From an uncultured Oscillospiraceae bacterium (GTDB lineage Bacteria > Bacillota > Clostridia > Oscillospirales > Acutalibacteraceae), in contig UQLQ01000006.1 in the NCBI GenBank assembly GCA_900541905.1, positions 1-64,000 of the forward strand: a stretch of DNA of 64,000 nucleotides, in the 5' to 3' direction. The notes under the pieces are model-generated. The model was not told the origin of the DNA. It saw only the letters and a list, made by a program, of their open reading frames with translations, and did not search any database. A program made the translations under genes and the position numbers. Of this stretch, positions 36,419-45,675 are shown piece by piece. How positions within the stretch are numbered: the stretch's first letter is position 1; each line of letters begins with the position of its first letter.

Positions 36419-37831
36419 CTAGAATCTAAAATATAAGAACGGGTTGTATGTACTGTTCACCAAAAATGCAACCGAAACCACAAATATTGCGATGATAAAA
36501 ACATTCTCGATAATCATAGCAGCCCATGTTTTGGTTTGTACCAAAGACATAATTTTTCTTCCTAATTTTGCAGGCAAAGGTGTACTTGCAACAATCAAAA
36601 TTAAAATTAATACAAGATTGGATAACAACAAATATAATGACATATTGTCAACCAATTGCAAACCGCCAAATCCAAACATTCCTTTTAAATACTCCCAACC
36701 TTTTGTCATGTCATCAAAGCCAAAAATAACCCAACCGATTACAACAAAAAACAGAGTATAAACATGAGAGAAAAATGCCGGAATTTTCTTCAAAACCTTT
36801 AGTAAGAACAGCTTTTCAATGATAAGCAGAACGCCGTAATACCCGCCCCAAATTAAAAAGTTCCAGCTGGCTCCGTGCCAGAATCCCGTACAAAACCACA
36901 CGATAAGCAAATTAAAAATTTGGCGTACCAAACCTTTTCTGTTACCGCCAAGCGGAATATACACGTATTCTCTGAACCAGGTGCCTAGTGAGATATGCCA
37001 TCTGCGCCAAAATTCCGTAATGCTTTTTGAGATATAAGGGTAATCAAAGTTTTCAAGAAACTTAAAACCAAGCATTTGACCAAGACCAATGGCCATGTCG
37101 GAATAAGCAGAAAAATCAAAATAAATTTGGAATGTAAATGCCAAAGCTCCAATCCAGGCTCCAACTACACTCATGCTGGAAACTTCCATGGCCGAAAGCT
37201 GCGTCCAAACCTGACCAATGGTGTTGGCCAACAAAACCTTTTTAGCCAAGCCCGTAACAAATCGCTTAATTCCATAGGCAAACATGTCCGTATTTTCGCG
37301 GCGGTTATCCAATTGATCCGCAATAGTAGTATAACGTACAATTGGACCTGCCACCAATTGAGGGAATAATGCAACATAAGCGCCAAACGACACAAAGTTT
37401 TTTTGTGCAGCCGCATCACCACGGTAAACATCAATGACATAAGACATCATTTGGAAAGTATAAAATGAAATGCCAATGGGAAGTGTTAAATTGAGCAACG
37501 GGATGGACGCCCCAAACCAAGCATTGATATTGCCAATAAAAAAGTCGGTATATTTAAAAAATCCAAGTATACCTAAGTTTAAAACAACCGAACTGGCTAA
37601 AATCCATTTTGCGGATGTTTTACCTTTGTACTTTTGTACCAAGGCACCGTACACAAAATTCAAAATTGTAGAAAACAACATCAACACTACATAGAATGGT
37701 TCTCCCCACGCGTAAAATACCAAGCTCGCAATAAACAAAATAAAATTCCTTATTTTTCTGGGCGAGATAAAGTAAATACCAAAAACAATAGGGAGAAATA
37801 CAAACATGAAGTTTAAACTGCTAAAAACCAT
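36419..37831 (-). CDS. MBOAT-family membrane O-acyltransferase (AlgI/DltB-like)
   Basis: A 470-aa polytopic membrane protein with about 11 predicted helices. It has the family motifs WRRWHISLGTWFREYVYIPLGG and GFWHGASWNFLIWG, whose histidine is the catalytic residue. Such proteins move acetyl groups across the membrane from a cytoplasmic donor to an external acceptor. The ATG at 37831 has ACGGAG 9 nt upstream. It is the first gene of a pair with the DHHW protein, the arrangement of AlgI/AlgJ. Confidence 0.93.
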   Translation of the reverse strand: MVFSSLNFMFVFLPIVFGIYFISPRKIRNFILFIASLVFYAWGEPFYVVLMLFSTILNFVYGALVQKYKGKTSAKWILASSVVLNLGILGFFKYTDFFIGNINAWFGASIPLLNLTLPIGISFYTFQMMSYVIDVYRGDAAAQKNFVSFGAYVALFPQLVAGPIVRYTTIADQLDNRRENTDMFAYGIKRFVTGLAKKVLLANTIGQVWTQLSAMEVSSMSVVGAWIGALAFTFQIYFDFSAYSDMAIGLGQMLGFKFLENFDYPYISKSITEFWRRWHISLGTWFREYVYIPLGGNRKGLVRQIFNLLIVWFCTGFWHGASWNFLIWGGYYGVLLIIEKLFLLKVLKKIPAFFSHVYTLFFVVIGWVIFGFDDMTKGWEYLKGMFGFGGLQLVDNMSLYLLLSNLVLILILIVASTPLPAKLGRKIMSLVQTKTWAAMIIENVFIIAIFVVSVAFLVNSTYNPFLYFRF

Positions 37832-38058
37832 GTTATTTTTCTCCGTTTCACCTATTATCATTTCTATGATCTAATTTTCATATGTTTTTTATTATACAAC
37901 AGTTTATAGAAATTTCACAATGAAATTCTGCAAATACTATGATAAAATTTTCACAATTATTTTATGCAAAAATAATCGAAATTTTATATGTTGTACAAAC
38001 AAAATGTTGTGTATCAACTACTGGTATTACAGTCCTTTTTTAGTACTACATTTAGATG

Positions 38059-38217
38059 TCAATCTGTGTTCGACGTTAAAAATGAGATATGGGATTCTAT
38101 GGAGACAAAAGAAACACCATACCTCATTTTCACTTCACGGTCGGATACTGTGCCACACCCGGCAATGATGAACATGACACATAACACAAAAAACAACAGA
38201 AGCCATTTGATTCTCAT
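38059..38217 (-). CDS. Short putative lipoprotein (52 aa), possibly a truncated gene
   Basis: The ATG at 38217 has GGAGG at 7 nt. Residues 1-21 form a lipoprotein signal (LLLFFVLCVMFIIAGC). After about 30 further residues a TGA stops the frame; codons beyond that do not show clear coding. The combination of an excellent start and signal with an abrupt end suggests a 3'-truncated gene, or a genuinely tiny lipoprotein. The rest of the 466-bp spacer (37832-38297) holds only the hemW terminator. Confidence 0.55.
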   Translation of the reverse strand: MRIKWLLLFFVLCVMFIIAGCGTVSDREVKMRYGVSFVSIESHISFLTSNTD

Positions 38218-38263
38218 ATTGTTTCCTCCACAAAACAGTATGAGTCAATATAGTAACTTTTAC

Positions 38264-38296
38264 ACAAAAAAGGAGAATGAAATATCCACTCTCCTC
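38264..38296 (-). terminator. Terminator of hemW
   Basis: On the minus strand an AGGAGA/TCTCCT stem with partly paired interior is followed by T6, directly after the stop. Confidence 0.7.
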
Positions 38297-38297
38297 A

Positions 38298-39413
38298 CTA
38301 TGCACCTATAATAGATAAGATAAGCTGATTGGACACCAAAAAACCCTTCGGCGTCAGCGCAAAGCCGTTCTTTTTCATACGAACCAAACCTGCAGATTCA
38401 TACAGCTGTGCCCGTTTGATATAAGATTGCGGAAGTGGCTCCTGAAATTTCTTGTACCAAATTTCGTCGGTTAAACCATCTGTTAACCGCAGCGCCAACA
38501 TGATAAATTCTTCTTTATCTCCGCCCTGTCCGTCCATAATTGGTGGGTTTCCTTTCAGAAATGAGTAAAGACTCCTATCATAATAAAATCTTTCTCCTTT
38601 GAGAAAAGAGTGAGCGGACGGTCCTATTCCTAAGTATTCCTTTCCCTTCCAATATTTTGTATTATGTTTGCTGATTTGCAACACTCCGTTTGCATCCTTT
38701 TGAGCAAAATTAGAAATTTCATATTGGTGGTATCCTCTGCGCTCCAATTCATCTACCATACATAGATAAAAATCTCCCATTTGGTCATCATCCGGCAAGA
38801 TGAGCGCATTTTGTTGCTGACCGTATGGCGTGTTCGGCTCTACTTTCAGCAAATAAGCAGAAATATGACTTGCTCCTGCATTATGACAAACCGCAATAGA
38901 CTCTTTTAAACTCTGTTCCGTCTGTTTTTGAATTCCTACCATTAAATCCATAGATACATTTGCAATTCCAGCTCTATGCGCAGCCATAACCGCCATCTCA
39001 GCCTGCTTTGCTGTGTGTGTTCTGCCCAATAAATCCAGCTCTTCTGCATGTGCGGACTGCATTCCAATTGATATGCGATTGACACCTTTTTGTGCAAGTG
39101 CATCGAGCAGCGCTTCCAACTGTCCCGAAGGATTCACCTCTACTGTAATTTCTGCTCGCTCCAGCCCAAAACAATTCTTTGCCTCATCTATGATACTACA
39201 TAAACGGTTTGCGCCCAAAGTACTGGGGGTTCCACCTCCAAAATAAAGCGTATCTGCATCTCTGTCAACCGCTTTTCTATATGTATATAATTTATTTATA
39301 ATACAATTAGTATAACCATTCATTTGTTTTGTATCGGTTAATGAATAGAAATCGCAATACGGACACTTTTGCGTACAAAACGGCACGTGTATATAAAGGC
39401 CAATCGGTTCCAT
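38298..39413 (-). CDS. hemW: Radical SAM haem chaperone HemW (HemN-like)
   Basis: A 371-aa radical SAM protein. The cluster motif is PFCTQKCPYCDFYS (CxxxCxxC), followed by GGGTPS and the SAM-binding VEVNPSG. The C-terminal HemN domain with YEISNFAQ and GIGPSAHSF is that of HemW, which carries haem rather than oxidising coproporphyrinogen; the annotation coproporphyrinogen oxidase would probably be wrong. The ATG at 39413 has AGGAGG. It stands alone, downstream of the P-type ATPase gene. Confidence 0.9.
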   Translation of the reverse strand: MEPIGLYIHVPFCTQKCPYCDFYSLTDTKQMNGYTNCIINKLYTYRKAVDRDADTLYFGGGTPSTLGANRLCSIIDEAKNCFGLERAEITVEVNPSGQLEALLDALAQKGVNRISIGMQSAHAEELDLLGRTHTAKQAEMAVMAAHRAGIANVSMDLMVGIQKQTEQSLKESIAVCHNAGASHISAYLLKVEPNTPYGQQQNALILPDDDQMGDFYLCMVDELERRGYHQYEISNFAQKDANGVLQISKHNTKYWKGKEYLGIGPSAHSFLKGERFYYDRSLYSFLKGNPPIMDGQGGDKEEFIMLALRLTDGLTDEIWYKKFQEPLPQSYIKRAQLYESAGLVRMKKNGFALTPKGFLVSNQLILSIIGA

Positions 39414-39556
39414 GTTGCTCCTCCTAAGACAATTTTATTTATCATATCACATTTTATCATACTTTTACATATTGTAATGTGTAAGCCATAATTTGCTAAA
39501 AATGCAGCACCACAAGTACATATCTGTAAGAATTTTTTCTTACAATGATGTAACGC

Positions 39557-39594
39557 AAAAACTCTCCGTACTTTTATAAAGTCGGAGAGTTTTT
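39557..39594 (-). terminator. Terminator of the P-type cation ATPase
   Basis: Arms AAAAACTCTCCG and CGGAGAGTTTTT with a 14-nt partly paired loop lie 32 bp beyond the stop. Confidence 0.85.
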
Positions 39595-39625
39595 GTGATT
39601 TCAAAATAGTTCTGTCAGCAACTGT

Positions 39626-42232
39626 TTATGATTTTCGTTTTTTCGATGTAATAGCATCAATAATAACTTTAATGATTTGAATTACAACTGTCGGTGCAAA
39701 AGCCAAGCCTGCAATCGCACCAATTTGCATACCGTTTAAAGGAGATACATCGAATACGCCTTGAACTCCCGGGATAAACAGCGCACAGCTTAATAAACCA
39801 ACACCAATTACAAATGCACCTATTGTATATAAATTGGTATGAATCCCTAATTTAAAAATAGAACTTTTTGCCCTGCAGTTAAATCCATGGAACAGACGTC
39901 CTAAACATAATGTAGCAAATGCCATCGTACTTGCTGTCATAGCATCCGTTTGCAGGCCGATAAAAAAGGCCCCTACTGTTGCAATGGCAAGCAAAACACC
40001 TTGATATCCTGTATCTATCAAAAAGTCTTTTGTTAAAATAGATTCTTTACTGCTGCGGGGTTTTTCATTTAATAAATCCTTTGAGGATTTTTCCATACTG
40101 ATTGCCAAAGCAGGCAAACTGTCCGTAAGCAAGTTGATAAACAACAAATGTACTGCTGTAAACGGAACCGGTAATCCAAAAATAGAGGTAAACAATACAA
40201 CCAAAATACCCGCAGTATTACCGGACAACAAAAATTGAATGGAGTTTTTAATATTATTATAAATATTTCTGCCGTTTGTTACCGCTTTGACAATAGTTGC
40301 AAAGTTATCATCCGTCAGAATCATAGACGAGGCATCTTTTGATACCGCTGTACCTGTAATACCCATGGCAATACCAATATCCGCCTTTTTCAAAGCAGGC
40401 GCATCGTTTACACCATCGCCTGTCATCGCTACAATTTGGCCCTTCTTCTGCCACAAGTCCACAATACGGATTTTATGTTCCGGTGATACACGAGCATATA
40501 CAGAAATTTTGGGCAGCAGTTCGGACAATTCTTCGTCTGAAATTTTATCCAATTCTGTACCAATCATGACCAAATCGCCTTCTTTAAAAATGCCGATTTG
40601 TTTTGCAATGGCAGAAGCCGTTACTTTATGGTCACCTGTAATCATAATCGGTTTAATTCCCGCACGAATACAATTTTGAACCGCTTGGGCAGATTCTTCT
40701 CTCGGTGGGTCAATCATACAAATAAGGCCTACAAAAGTGTATCCTTGCTCATCATGTAAATCTATCTTTTCATCGTCTTCTTGTTTTTGGGCAAAAGCCA
40801 ATACGCGAAGACCATTCTCAGACATTCTTTGATTTTCGTTTTGGATTTTCAATTTATCGTCTTCCGTAATCGGACGTACAACACCATCATCCAATATATC
40901 TGTTACTCGGTCCAGCAATACGTCTACTGCTCCTTTTGTCACCATATATAATGTATCATCAATGCGGTGAAGTGTACTCATTAATTTACGGTCAGAATCA
41001 AACGGAATTTCTGCCAAACGTGGGTATTGCTCCAGTTTGTCATAATAGTCCCCATTATGCTTCATATAATAATCCACCAAACTGGTTTCGGTTGGGTCGC
41101 CCAATGTTTTACCGTCTGTCACAGTAGTATCATTACATAAAATTGAAGTTAAAAACAGTCTGTCTTTGCTGCCGTCCCCATAACAAAAATAATCTGTTAC
41201 AGTCATTTTATTCTGTGTCAATGTACCTGTTTTATCAGAACAAATAATGGATACACATCCCAGTCCTTCCACTGCACGCAAATTTTTAATAATGGCGTTC
41301 TGTTTCGCCATTCTTGATGTACCAATTGCCAAAGAGATGGTAACAATGGAAGACAGTGCTTCCGGAATTGCTGCTACAGCCAAGGCTACCGCAAACATGA
41401 GGGAATCCATAATGGCTGCAAACAATTCATTTCCCGGTAACTCATGATACAAAGTAAGACCAAATACAATAAAGCAAATTGCCATAATGATTAAAGATAA
41501 CTTTTTACTGAAGTTATCAAGGCTTACTTGAAGCGGAGTTTTGCGTTCTTTTGTATCGTTCATCAGCTTCGCAATTTTTCCGATTTCCGTATTCATACCT
41601 GTACCTGTAACAGCTACCAAAGCACGACCGTACGTTACCATAGAACCGGAAAATACCATATTTACCTGGTCACCAAGTGCCAGTTCTTCCTTGTCGATTG
41701 CATCGCAGTGTTTATGAACCGCTTCAGATTCACCTGTCAACGCACTTTCATTCACCTGCAAAGAATAGTTTTCAACCAATCTTCCGTCAGCTGGAATCAT
41801 ATCTCCTGCTTCCAAAGTCACAATATCGCCTACTACAATATCTTTGGCATCAATTTCTATCTTTTGCCCGTTGCGGATTACCTTTGCTACCGGAGATGAC
41901 AAAGCCTTTAAGCTTTGCAATGATTTTTCTGCCTTAAAATGTTGTACAGTACCTAAAATAGCATTCAGGATAATTACGACTAAAATAACAATGGTACTCT
42001 CATAGTTTCCTGTCACCAACGAAATAATTGCCGCTGCAATTAAGATAATGACCAGTAAATCTAAAAATTGCATAAAAAACACTTGAAATACATTTTTAGA
42101 TTTTTTCTCTTCCAGTTCATTACGTCCATAAGCTGCACGCTGTTCTTCCACTTTGGCATCATTCAAACCATCGGTTGTGGTACCTAAATTGGAAAGAACT
42201 TCTTCCGTCGTTTGCTGAAAGAAGTGTTTCAT
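39626..42232 (-). CDS. P2-type cation-transporting ATPase (Ca2+/Mn2+ efflux, YoaB-like)
   Basis: An 868-aa pump with the complete set of motifs: N-terminal cation ATPase domain, LTGESEAVHK, PEAL in AVAAIPEALSSI (membrane helix 4), SDKTGTLTQNK with the phosphorylated Asp, KGAVDVLL, MTGDGVNDAPALK and a C-terminal six-helix region. P2A pumps move Ca2+ or Mn2+ out of the cytoplasm. The ATG at 42232 has AGGAGG. A probable yybP-ykoY Mn2+ riboswitch lies upstream, as for YoaB of Lactococcus, so Mn2+ export is the favoured role; Ca2+ remains possible. Confidence 0.92.
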   Translation of the reverse strand: MKHFFQQTTEEVLSNLGTTTDGLNDAKVEEQRAAYGRNELEEKKSKNVFQVFFMQFLDLLVIILIAAAIISLVTGNYESTIVILVVIILNAILGTVQHFKAEKSLQSLKALSSPVAKVIRNGQKIEIDAKDIVVGDIVTLEAGDMIPADGRLVENYSLQVNESALTGESEAVHKHCDAIDKEELALGDQVNMVFSGSMVTYGRALVAVTGTGMNTEIGKIAKLMNDTKERKTPLQVSLDNFSKKLSLIIMAICFIVFGLTLYHELPGNELFAAIMDSLMFAVALAVAAIPEALSSIVTISLAIGTSRMAKQNAIIKNLRAVEGLGCVSIICSDKTGTLTQNKMTVTDYFCYGDGSKDRLFLTSILCNDTTVTDGKTLGDPTETSLVDYYMKHNGDYYDKLEQYPRLAEIPFDSDRKLMSTLHRIDDTLYMVTKGAVDVLLDRVTDILDDGVVRPITEDDKLKIQNENQRMSENGLRVLAFAQKQEDDEKIDLHDEQGYTFVGLICMIDPPREESAQAVQNCIRAGIKPIMITGDHKVTASAIAKQIGIFKEGDLVMIGTELDKISDEELSELLPKISVYARVSPEHKIRIVDLWQKKGQIVAMTGDGVNDAPALKKADIGIAMGITGTAVSKDASSMILTDDNFATIVKAVTNGRNIYNNIKNSIQFLLSGNTAGILVVLFTSIFGLPVPFTAVHLLFINLLTDSLPALAISMEKSSKDLLNEKPRSSKESILTKDFLIDTGYQGVLLAIATVGAFFIGLQTDAMTASTMAFATLCLGRLFHGFNCRAKSSIFKLGIHTNLYTIGAFVIGVGLLSCALFIPGVQGVFDVSPLNGMQIGAIAGLAFAPTVVIQIIKVIIDAITSKKRKS

Positions 42233-42280
42233 GGGTATTCCTCCTAACATTACATACACGGAAACAACAAAGCAGACAAT

Positions 42281-42416
42281 AAAAAAAGACTTTTATTACG
42301 ACTCGAAAGCCGTAATAAAAGTCTTGCTATTTCAGATACAAGCGAGCTTTAAAAAAAGCCGGAATGTCGCACTGTATCACAGATATCTCTGCCAGCTACT
42401 CCCTTTTAACTTGCCA
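42281..42416 (-). promoter_or_regulatory. yybP-ykoY (Mn2+) riboswitch with terminator platform
   Basis: On the minus strand the leader begins GGCAAGTTAAAAGGGAGTAG (42397-42416), matching the AGGGGAGUAG box of yybP-ykoY aptamers. It ends with AAGACTTTTATTACG paired to its complement (42286-42325) and a T7 run, a transcription terminator. About 50 bp separates it from the ATPase start. Mn2+ binding would prevent termination. The 288 bp between the aptamer and the lepA repeats show no credible gene. Confidence 0.8.
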
Positions 42417-42704
42417 ATAATGTACCATATATTTTTTTAAATGTCAACTGTAAAATTAAAATTATGACAATCTTTTTGTATTATTGTATGACAACCGTTG
42501 AAAAATGTGTACTGGACTATGTCATCATTTTATTAATATGAAAGAAAACCATTTCATGATAGCCCTTCAAATATCCTGTAACCTTCTCCATATGGATTCC
42601 ACCTTACAACAGAAACAAATAGCAAAACAAACCTTGGCAGGAACATTTTCCAAGGCTCCTGATTTTGATTGTTGGTTAAAACGTTTTAACATTTATATAG
42701 TAGT

Positions 42705-42810
42705 GTTATAATAACTCCATAACAGCATAAAATTAAAATTTCGGCTGTTATGAGAACGTTGTAACGTTCTTCCATTAGAAATTGCGCAGCAATTTCTTTT
42801 ATGTTATAAC
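42705..42810 (+). repeat. Promoter-bearing repeat, copy C1
   Basis: It begins GTTATAATAAC and contains a CATAACAGC/GCTGTTATG stem, an AGAACGTT-GT-AACGTTCT hairpin and an AGAAATTGC-GCA-GCAATTTCT hairpin, and ends in GTTATAAC shared with copy C2. Orientation faces lepA. TTGCGC-N17-TATAAC can be read at its end. Confidence 0.8.
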
Positions 42811-42909
42811 AACCCCAAAACAGCACCAAAATTAAAATTTTGGCTGTTATGAGAACGTTGTAACGTTCTTCCGTTAGAAATTGCGCAGCAATTTCTTTTA
42901 TGTTATAAT
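42803..42909 (+). repeat. Promoter-bearing repeat, copy C2, with lepA promoter
   Basis: A tandem second copy, sharing the boundary with C1, with the same three hairpins. Its end forms TTGCGC (42881-42886), a 17-bp spacer and TATAAT (42904-42909), 40 bp before the lepA start. This is the only good promoter for lepA in the spacer. Confidence 0.82.
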
Positions 42910-42949
42910 AAATTAATTTAAATTACAGAAAGAAGCATAGGTGATTAAT

Positions 42950-44761
42950 TTGTCAGTGCCACAAGACAGAATACGAAATTTTAGCATTATTGCCCATATC
43001 GACCATGGAAAAAGCACTTTGGCTGACCGTATACTGGAACAGACCAAGGCTGTTGCTTTGCGAGATATGGAAAATCAACTGTTAGACAATATGGATTTGG
43101 AGCGTGAACGAGGCATTACCATTAAAGCACACGCTGTTACTTTGGTATATCACGCAAAAGATAATCAAGATTATGTTTTTAATTTAATAGATACCCCGGG
43201 TCACGTGGACTTTACCTATGAAGTTTCCCGTTCATTGGCCGCTTGTGAAGGTGCCATTTTAGTAGTGGATGCTTCTCAAGGTATAGAGGCACAAACACTT
43301 GCAAATACCTATATGGCGGTTGATGGTGGATTGGAAATTGTACCTGTGATTAATAAAGTGGATTTACCAAGCGCCGATCCAGATCGTGTTTGCAAAGAGA
43401 TTGAAGATGTCATTGGCATTCCGGCGGAAGACGCTCCACGAATTTCTGCCAAAACAGGTCTTAATATTGACCAAGTAATGGAACAAATTGTAAAACAAAT
43501 CCCTCCCCCTCATGGAGACCCGGACCAACCCTTGCAGGCACTTATCTTCGACTCTTACTATGACGCATATAAAGGTGTTATTGTATATGTCCGTATTAAA
43601 GAAGGACAGGTACATGCAGGTGATGTGATTCGCATGATGGCAACCGGAGCCACTTTTACCGTTGTAGAATGCGGTTATATGCGTGCGGGAGGCGGAACAG
43701 AACCTTCCGATGTATTGTCGGCAGGCGAAGTTGGTTATATTGCTGCTTCCATAAAATCTGTTCAGGATGCTCATGTAGGAGATACCATTACCTTACACAA
43801 TCGTCCGGCAGCAGAACCTTTGCCCGGTTACAGAACCATACAGCCAATGGTGTTCAGCGGCATCTATCCTGCGGACGGCGCCCATTATTCTGATTTAAGA
43901 GATGCTCTGGAAAAATTACAGCTAAATGATGCTGCCCTGACTTATGAGCCTGAAACGTCCATTGCCCTCGGATTTGGCTATCGCTGCGGATTTCTAGGAC
44001 TACTCCATATGGAAATTATACAAGAACGGTTAGAAAGAGAATATAATTTAGATATTATTACAACAGCTCCAAGTGTTATCTACCGTATTACAAAAACAAA
44101 CGGAGAAGTAATTATGGTAGATAACCCAACCAATTATCCCGATTCCGTATTGATTGCACAAGCAGAGGAACCTATGACCAGCGCCCACATTTATACCCCC
44201 AGCGAATATGTAGGCAATATTATGGAACTTTGCCAAGAACGCCGCGGTATATTTAAAGATATGAAATACCTGGATACCGATCGTGTAGACATTCATTACG
44301 AATTGCCATTAAATGAAATTATTTATGACTTTTTTGATGCATTAAAATCTCGTACACGCGGATATGCCTCGTTTGATTATGAAATGATTGGATATGCAAA
44401 AAGCGATTTGGTAAAGCTGGATATGATGCTTAACGGAGAAGTCGTAGACGCATTAAGCTTTATTATCCACAAAGACAAAGCTTATGCACGCGGTAGAAAA
44501 ATGGCTGAAAAGTTACAGCAAAAAATTCCGCGCCAATTGTTTGAAGTTCCGATACAAGCTTGTATCGGCGGCAAAATTATTGCGCGTGAAACAGTAAAAG
44601 CGGTACGAAAAGATGTGCTTGCCAAATGTTATGGCGGTGATATTAGCCGTAAACGGAAACTGCTGGAAAAACAAAAAGAAGGTAAAAAACGTATGCGTCA
44701 ATTAGGAACCGTAGAAGTTCCGCAAGATGCGTTTATGAGTGTTCTAAAGTTAGACGAGTAA
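42950..44761 (+). CDS. lepA: Elongation factor 4 (LepA) GTPase
   Basis: A 603-aa ribosome-associated GTPase that acts as an EF-G relative in initiation or back-translocation. The G domain has AHIDHGKST, RGITI and DTPGHVDF, followed by NKVDLP; domains II, III and V and the unique LepA C-terminal domain (ISRKRKLLEKQKEGKKRM) complete it. The start is TTG 42950, with AGGTGA 5 nt upstream; GTG 42941 would place a few extra residues not seen in the family. Single-gene unit with terminator. Confidence 0.97.
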   Translation: MSVPQDRIRNFSIIAHIDHGKSTLADRILEQTKAVALRDMENQLLDNMDLERERGITIKAHAVTLVYHAKDNQDYVFNLIDTPGHVDFTYEVSRSLAACEGAILVVDASQGIEAQTLANTYMAVDGGLEIVPVINKVDLPSADPDRVCKEIEDVIGIPAEDAPRISAKTGLNIDQVMEQIVKQIPPPHGDPDQPLQALIFDSYYDAYKGVIVYVRIKEGQVHAGDVIRMMATGATFTVVECGYMRAGGGTEPSDVLSAGEVGYIAASIKSVQDAHVGDTITLHNRPAAEPLPGYRTIQPMVFSGIYPADGAHYSDLRDALEKLQLNDAALTYEPETSIALGFGYRCGFLGLLHMEIIQERLEREYNLDIITTAPSVIYRITKTNGEVIMVDNPTNYPDSVLIAQAEEPMTSAHIYTPSEYVGNIMELCQERRGIFKDMKYLDTDRVDIHYELPLNEIIYDFFDALKSRTRGYASFDYEMIGYAKSDLVKLDMMLNGEVVDALSFIIHKDKAYARGRKMAEKLQQKIPRQLFEVPIQACIGGKIIARETVKAVRKDVLAKCYGGDISRKRKLLEKQKEGKKRMRQLGTVEVPQDAFMSVLKLDE

Positions 44762-44784
44762 TTACTGCTTATAAAAATACACAT

Positions 44785-44818
44785 AAAAAGAGACAAGCAT
44801 TTCTTGTCTCTTTTTTTA
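44785..44818. terminator. Bidirectional terminator between lepA and pnuC
   Basis: AAAAAGAGACAAG paired to CTTGTCTCTTTTT around a 5-nt loop with A and T runs on both sides. Confidence 0.9.
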
Positions 44819-44821
44819 ATA

Positions 44822-45508
44822 TTAAGATTGTTTCTGTCTTTTCTCTCTTAATTTCCAACTGAAAAATCCATAGATATCATTTAATAAAAATATACTGAAA
44901 CATATTACCATTGGTACGTACGAAATCTGTGTTAATGATGCCAATATCCACAGCACAATTAAAACGATATCATTGGCCGCATATGCCAAGGCATAGTAAG
45001 AATTGCGAAATAACATTAAGTAGGACGCCAGAAAACTGGTAGCGATAGAAATGGTGCTAACTGCTAAATTGGGAGTATGAAGTGCCTGAAGAATAAAGAA
45101 AAAAACAGTAGTGACAACTGCAGTGAGAAGCCACATCACTCCTGTCTGCAATTTGGTTAGTTTATGTATCTTCACCTCGCTTCCTCCCTTTTCATACGGA
45201 TGACGAATCCAAGAAACAATGGAAAGTGCAGCAATAGGCATTGTCATTCCAAGGTAGGTAATCATTTCTCCGTAATACTGAAATTGCAGAGATGCTATGG
45301 CATATAAAATACTGAATATCACTGTCAGTATCTGCCCCCATACATTACCTTTTGCTACAAAAATAAGGGCTGTTACTCCGATAACCGTCGCGCAAAGGGT
45401 AAATATTTGTATTTCTCCTGTCAATATATTGGAGGTTACCACAATGATAACAGACAAAATCCAAATCACCCAATCGTGTTTCTTAAAATTCTCAACAGGG
45501 TTTTGCAT
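44822..45508 (-). CDS. pnuC: PnuC-family vitamin transporter (nicotinamide riboside-type)
   Basis: A 228-aa integral membrane protein with seven or eight helices. It carries the PnuC features QFQYYGEMITY and FLASYLMLFRNSYYALAYAAND in the final helices, which line the substrate site. PnuC facilitates nicotinamide riboside uptake, but relatives move riboflavin, thiamine or deoxyribonucleosides, so the exact substrate is open. The ATG at 45508 has AAAGG 11 nt upstream. A structured leader of about 120 nt with terminator controls it. Confidence 0.88.
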   Translation of the reverse strand: MQNPVENFKKHDWVIWILSVIIVVTSNILTGEIQIFTLCATVIGVTALIFVAKGNVWGQILTVIFSILYAIASLQFQYYGEMITYLGMTMPIAALSIVSWIRHPYEKGGSEVKIHKLTKLQTGVMWLLTAVVTTVFFFILQALHTPNLAVSTISIATSFLASYLMLFRNSYYALAYAANDIVLIVLWILASLTQISYVPMVICFSIFLLNDIYGFFSWKLREKRQKQS

Positions 45509-45525
45509 TTCATATCATACCTTTC

Positions 45526-45614
45526 AAAAAAATAAGCATCCACATGACACATCTTCAAAGACCTAACGATGTGCAAGTGAATGCAATACATTTCACACTA
45601 CCCGGTGGCAGTTT
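45526..45614 (-). promoter_or_regulatory. Riboswitch-like transcription attenuator upstream of pnuC
   Basis: On the minus strand the leader has a CUGCC-ACCG-GGUAG hairpin, then GUGAAAUG...GCAUUCAC (45577-45596), then CACAUC...GAUGUG (45548-45573). The strand GCAUUCAC (45577-45584) can instead pair with GUGGAUGC (45536-45543), which is followed by seven U residues (45526-45532). So an anti-terminator and a terminator share one strand, the form of a transcription-control riboswitch. It does not match TPP, FMN or preQ1 patterns I know. Confidence 0.6.
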
Positions 45615-45631
45615 CTATATCATTTTATTAA

Positions 45632-45660
45632 ATTATACTTGATATGATAATTCAGGTCAA
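45632..45660 (-). promoter_or_regulatory. Promoter of pnuC
   Basis: On the minus strand TTGACC (45655-45660), a 17-bp spacer and TATAAT (45632-45637). Confidence 0.8.
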
Positions 45661-45675
45661 GTCAATGGTTCGCTT

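Noticed and set aside
42505..42711. 68-codon ORF between the Mn2+ riboswitch and the lepA repeats
   Set aside because: No ribosome site before any start, no recognised family, and its end runs into the repeat; probably chance.
45509..45630. TPP or FMN riboswitch before pnuC
   Set aside because: Neither the CUGAGA core of TPP nor the AGGAUAU box of FMN riboswitches is present.
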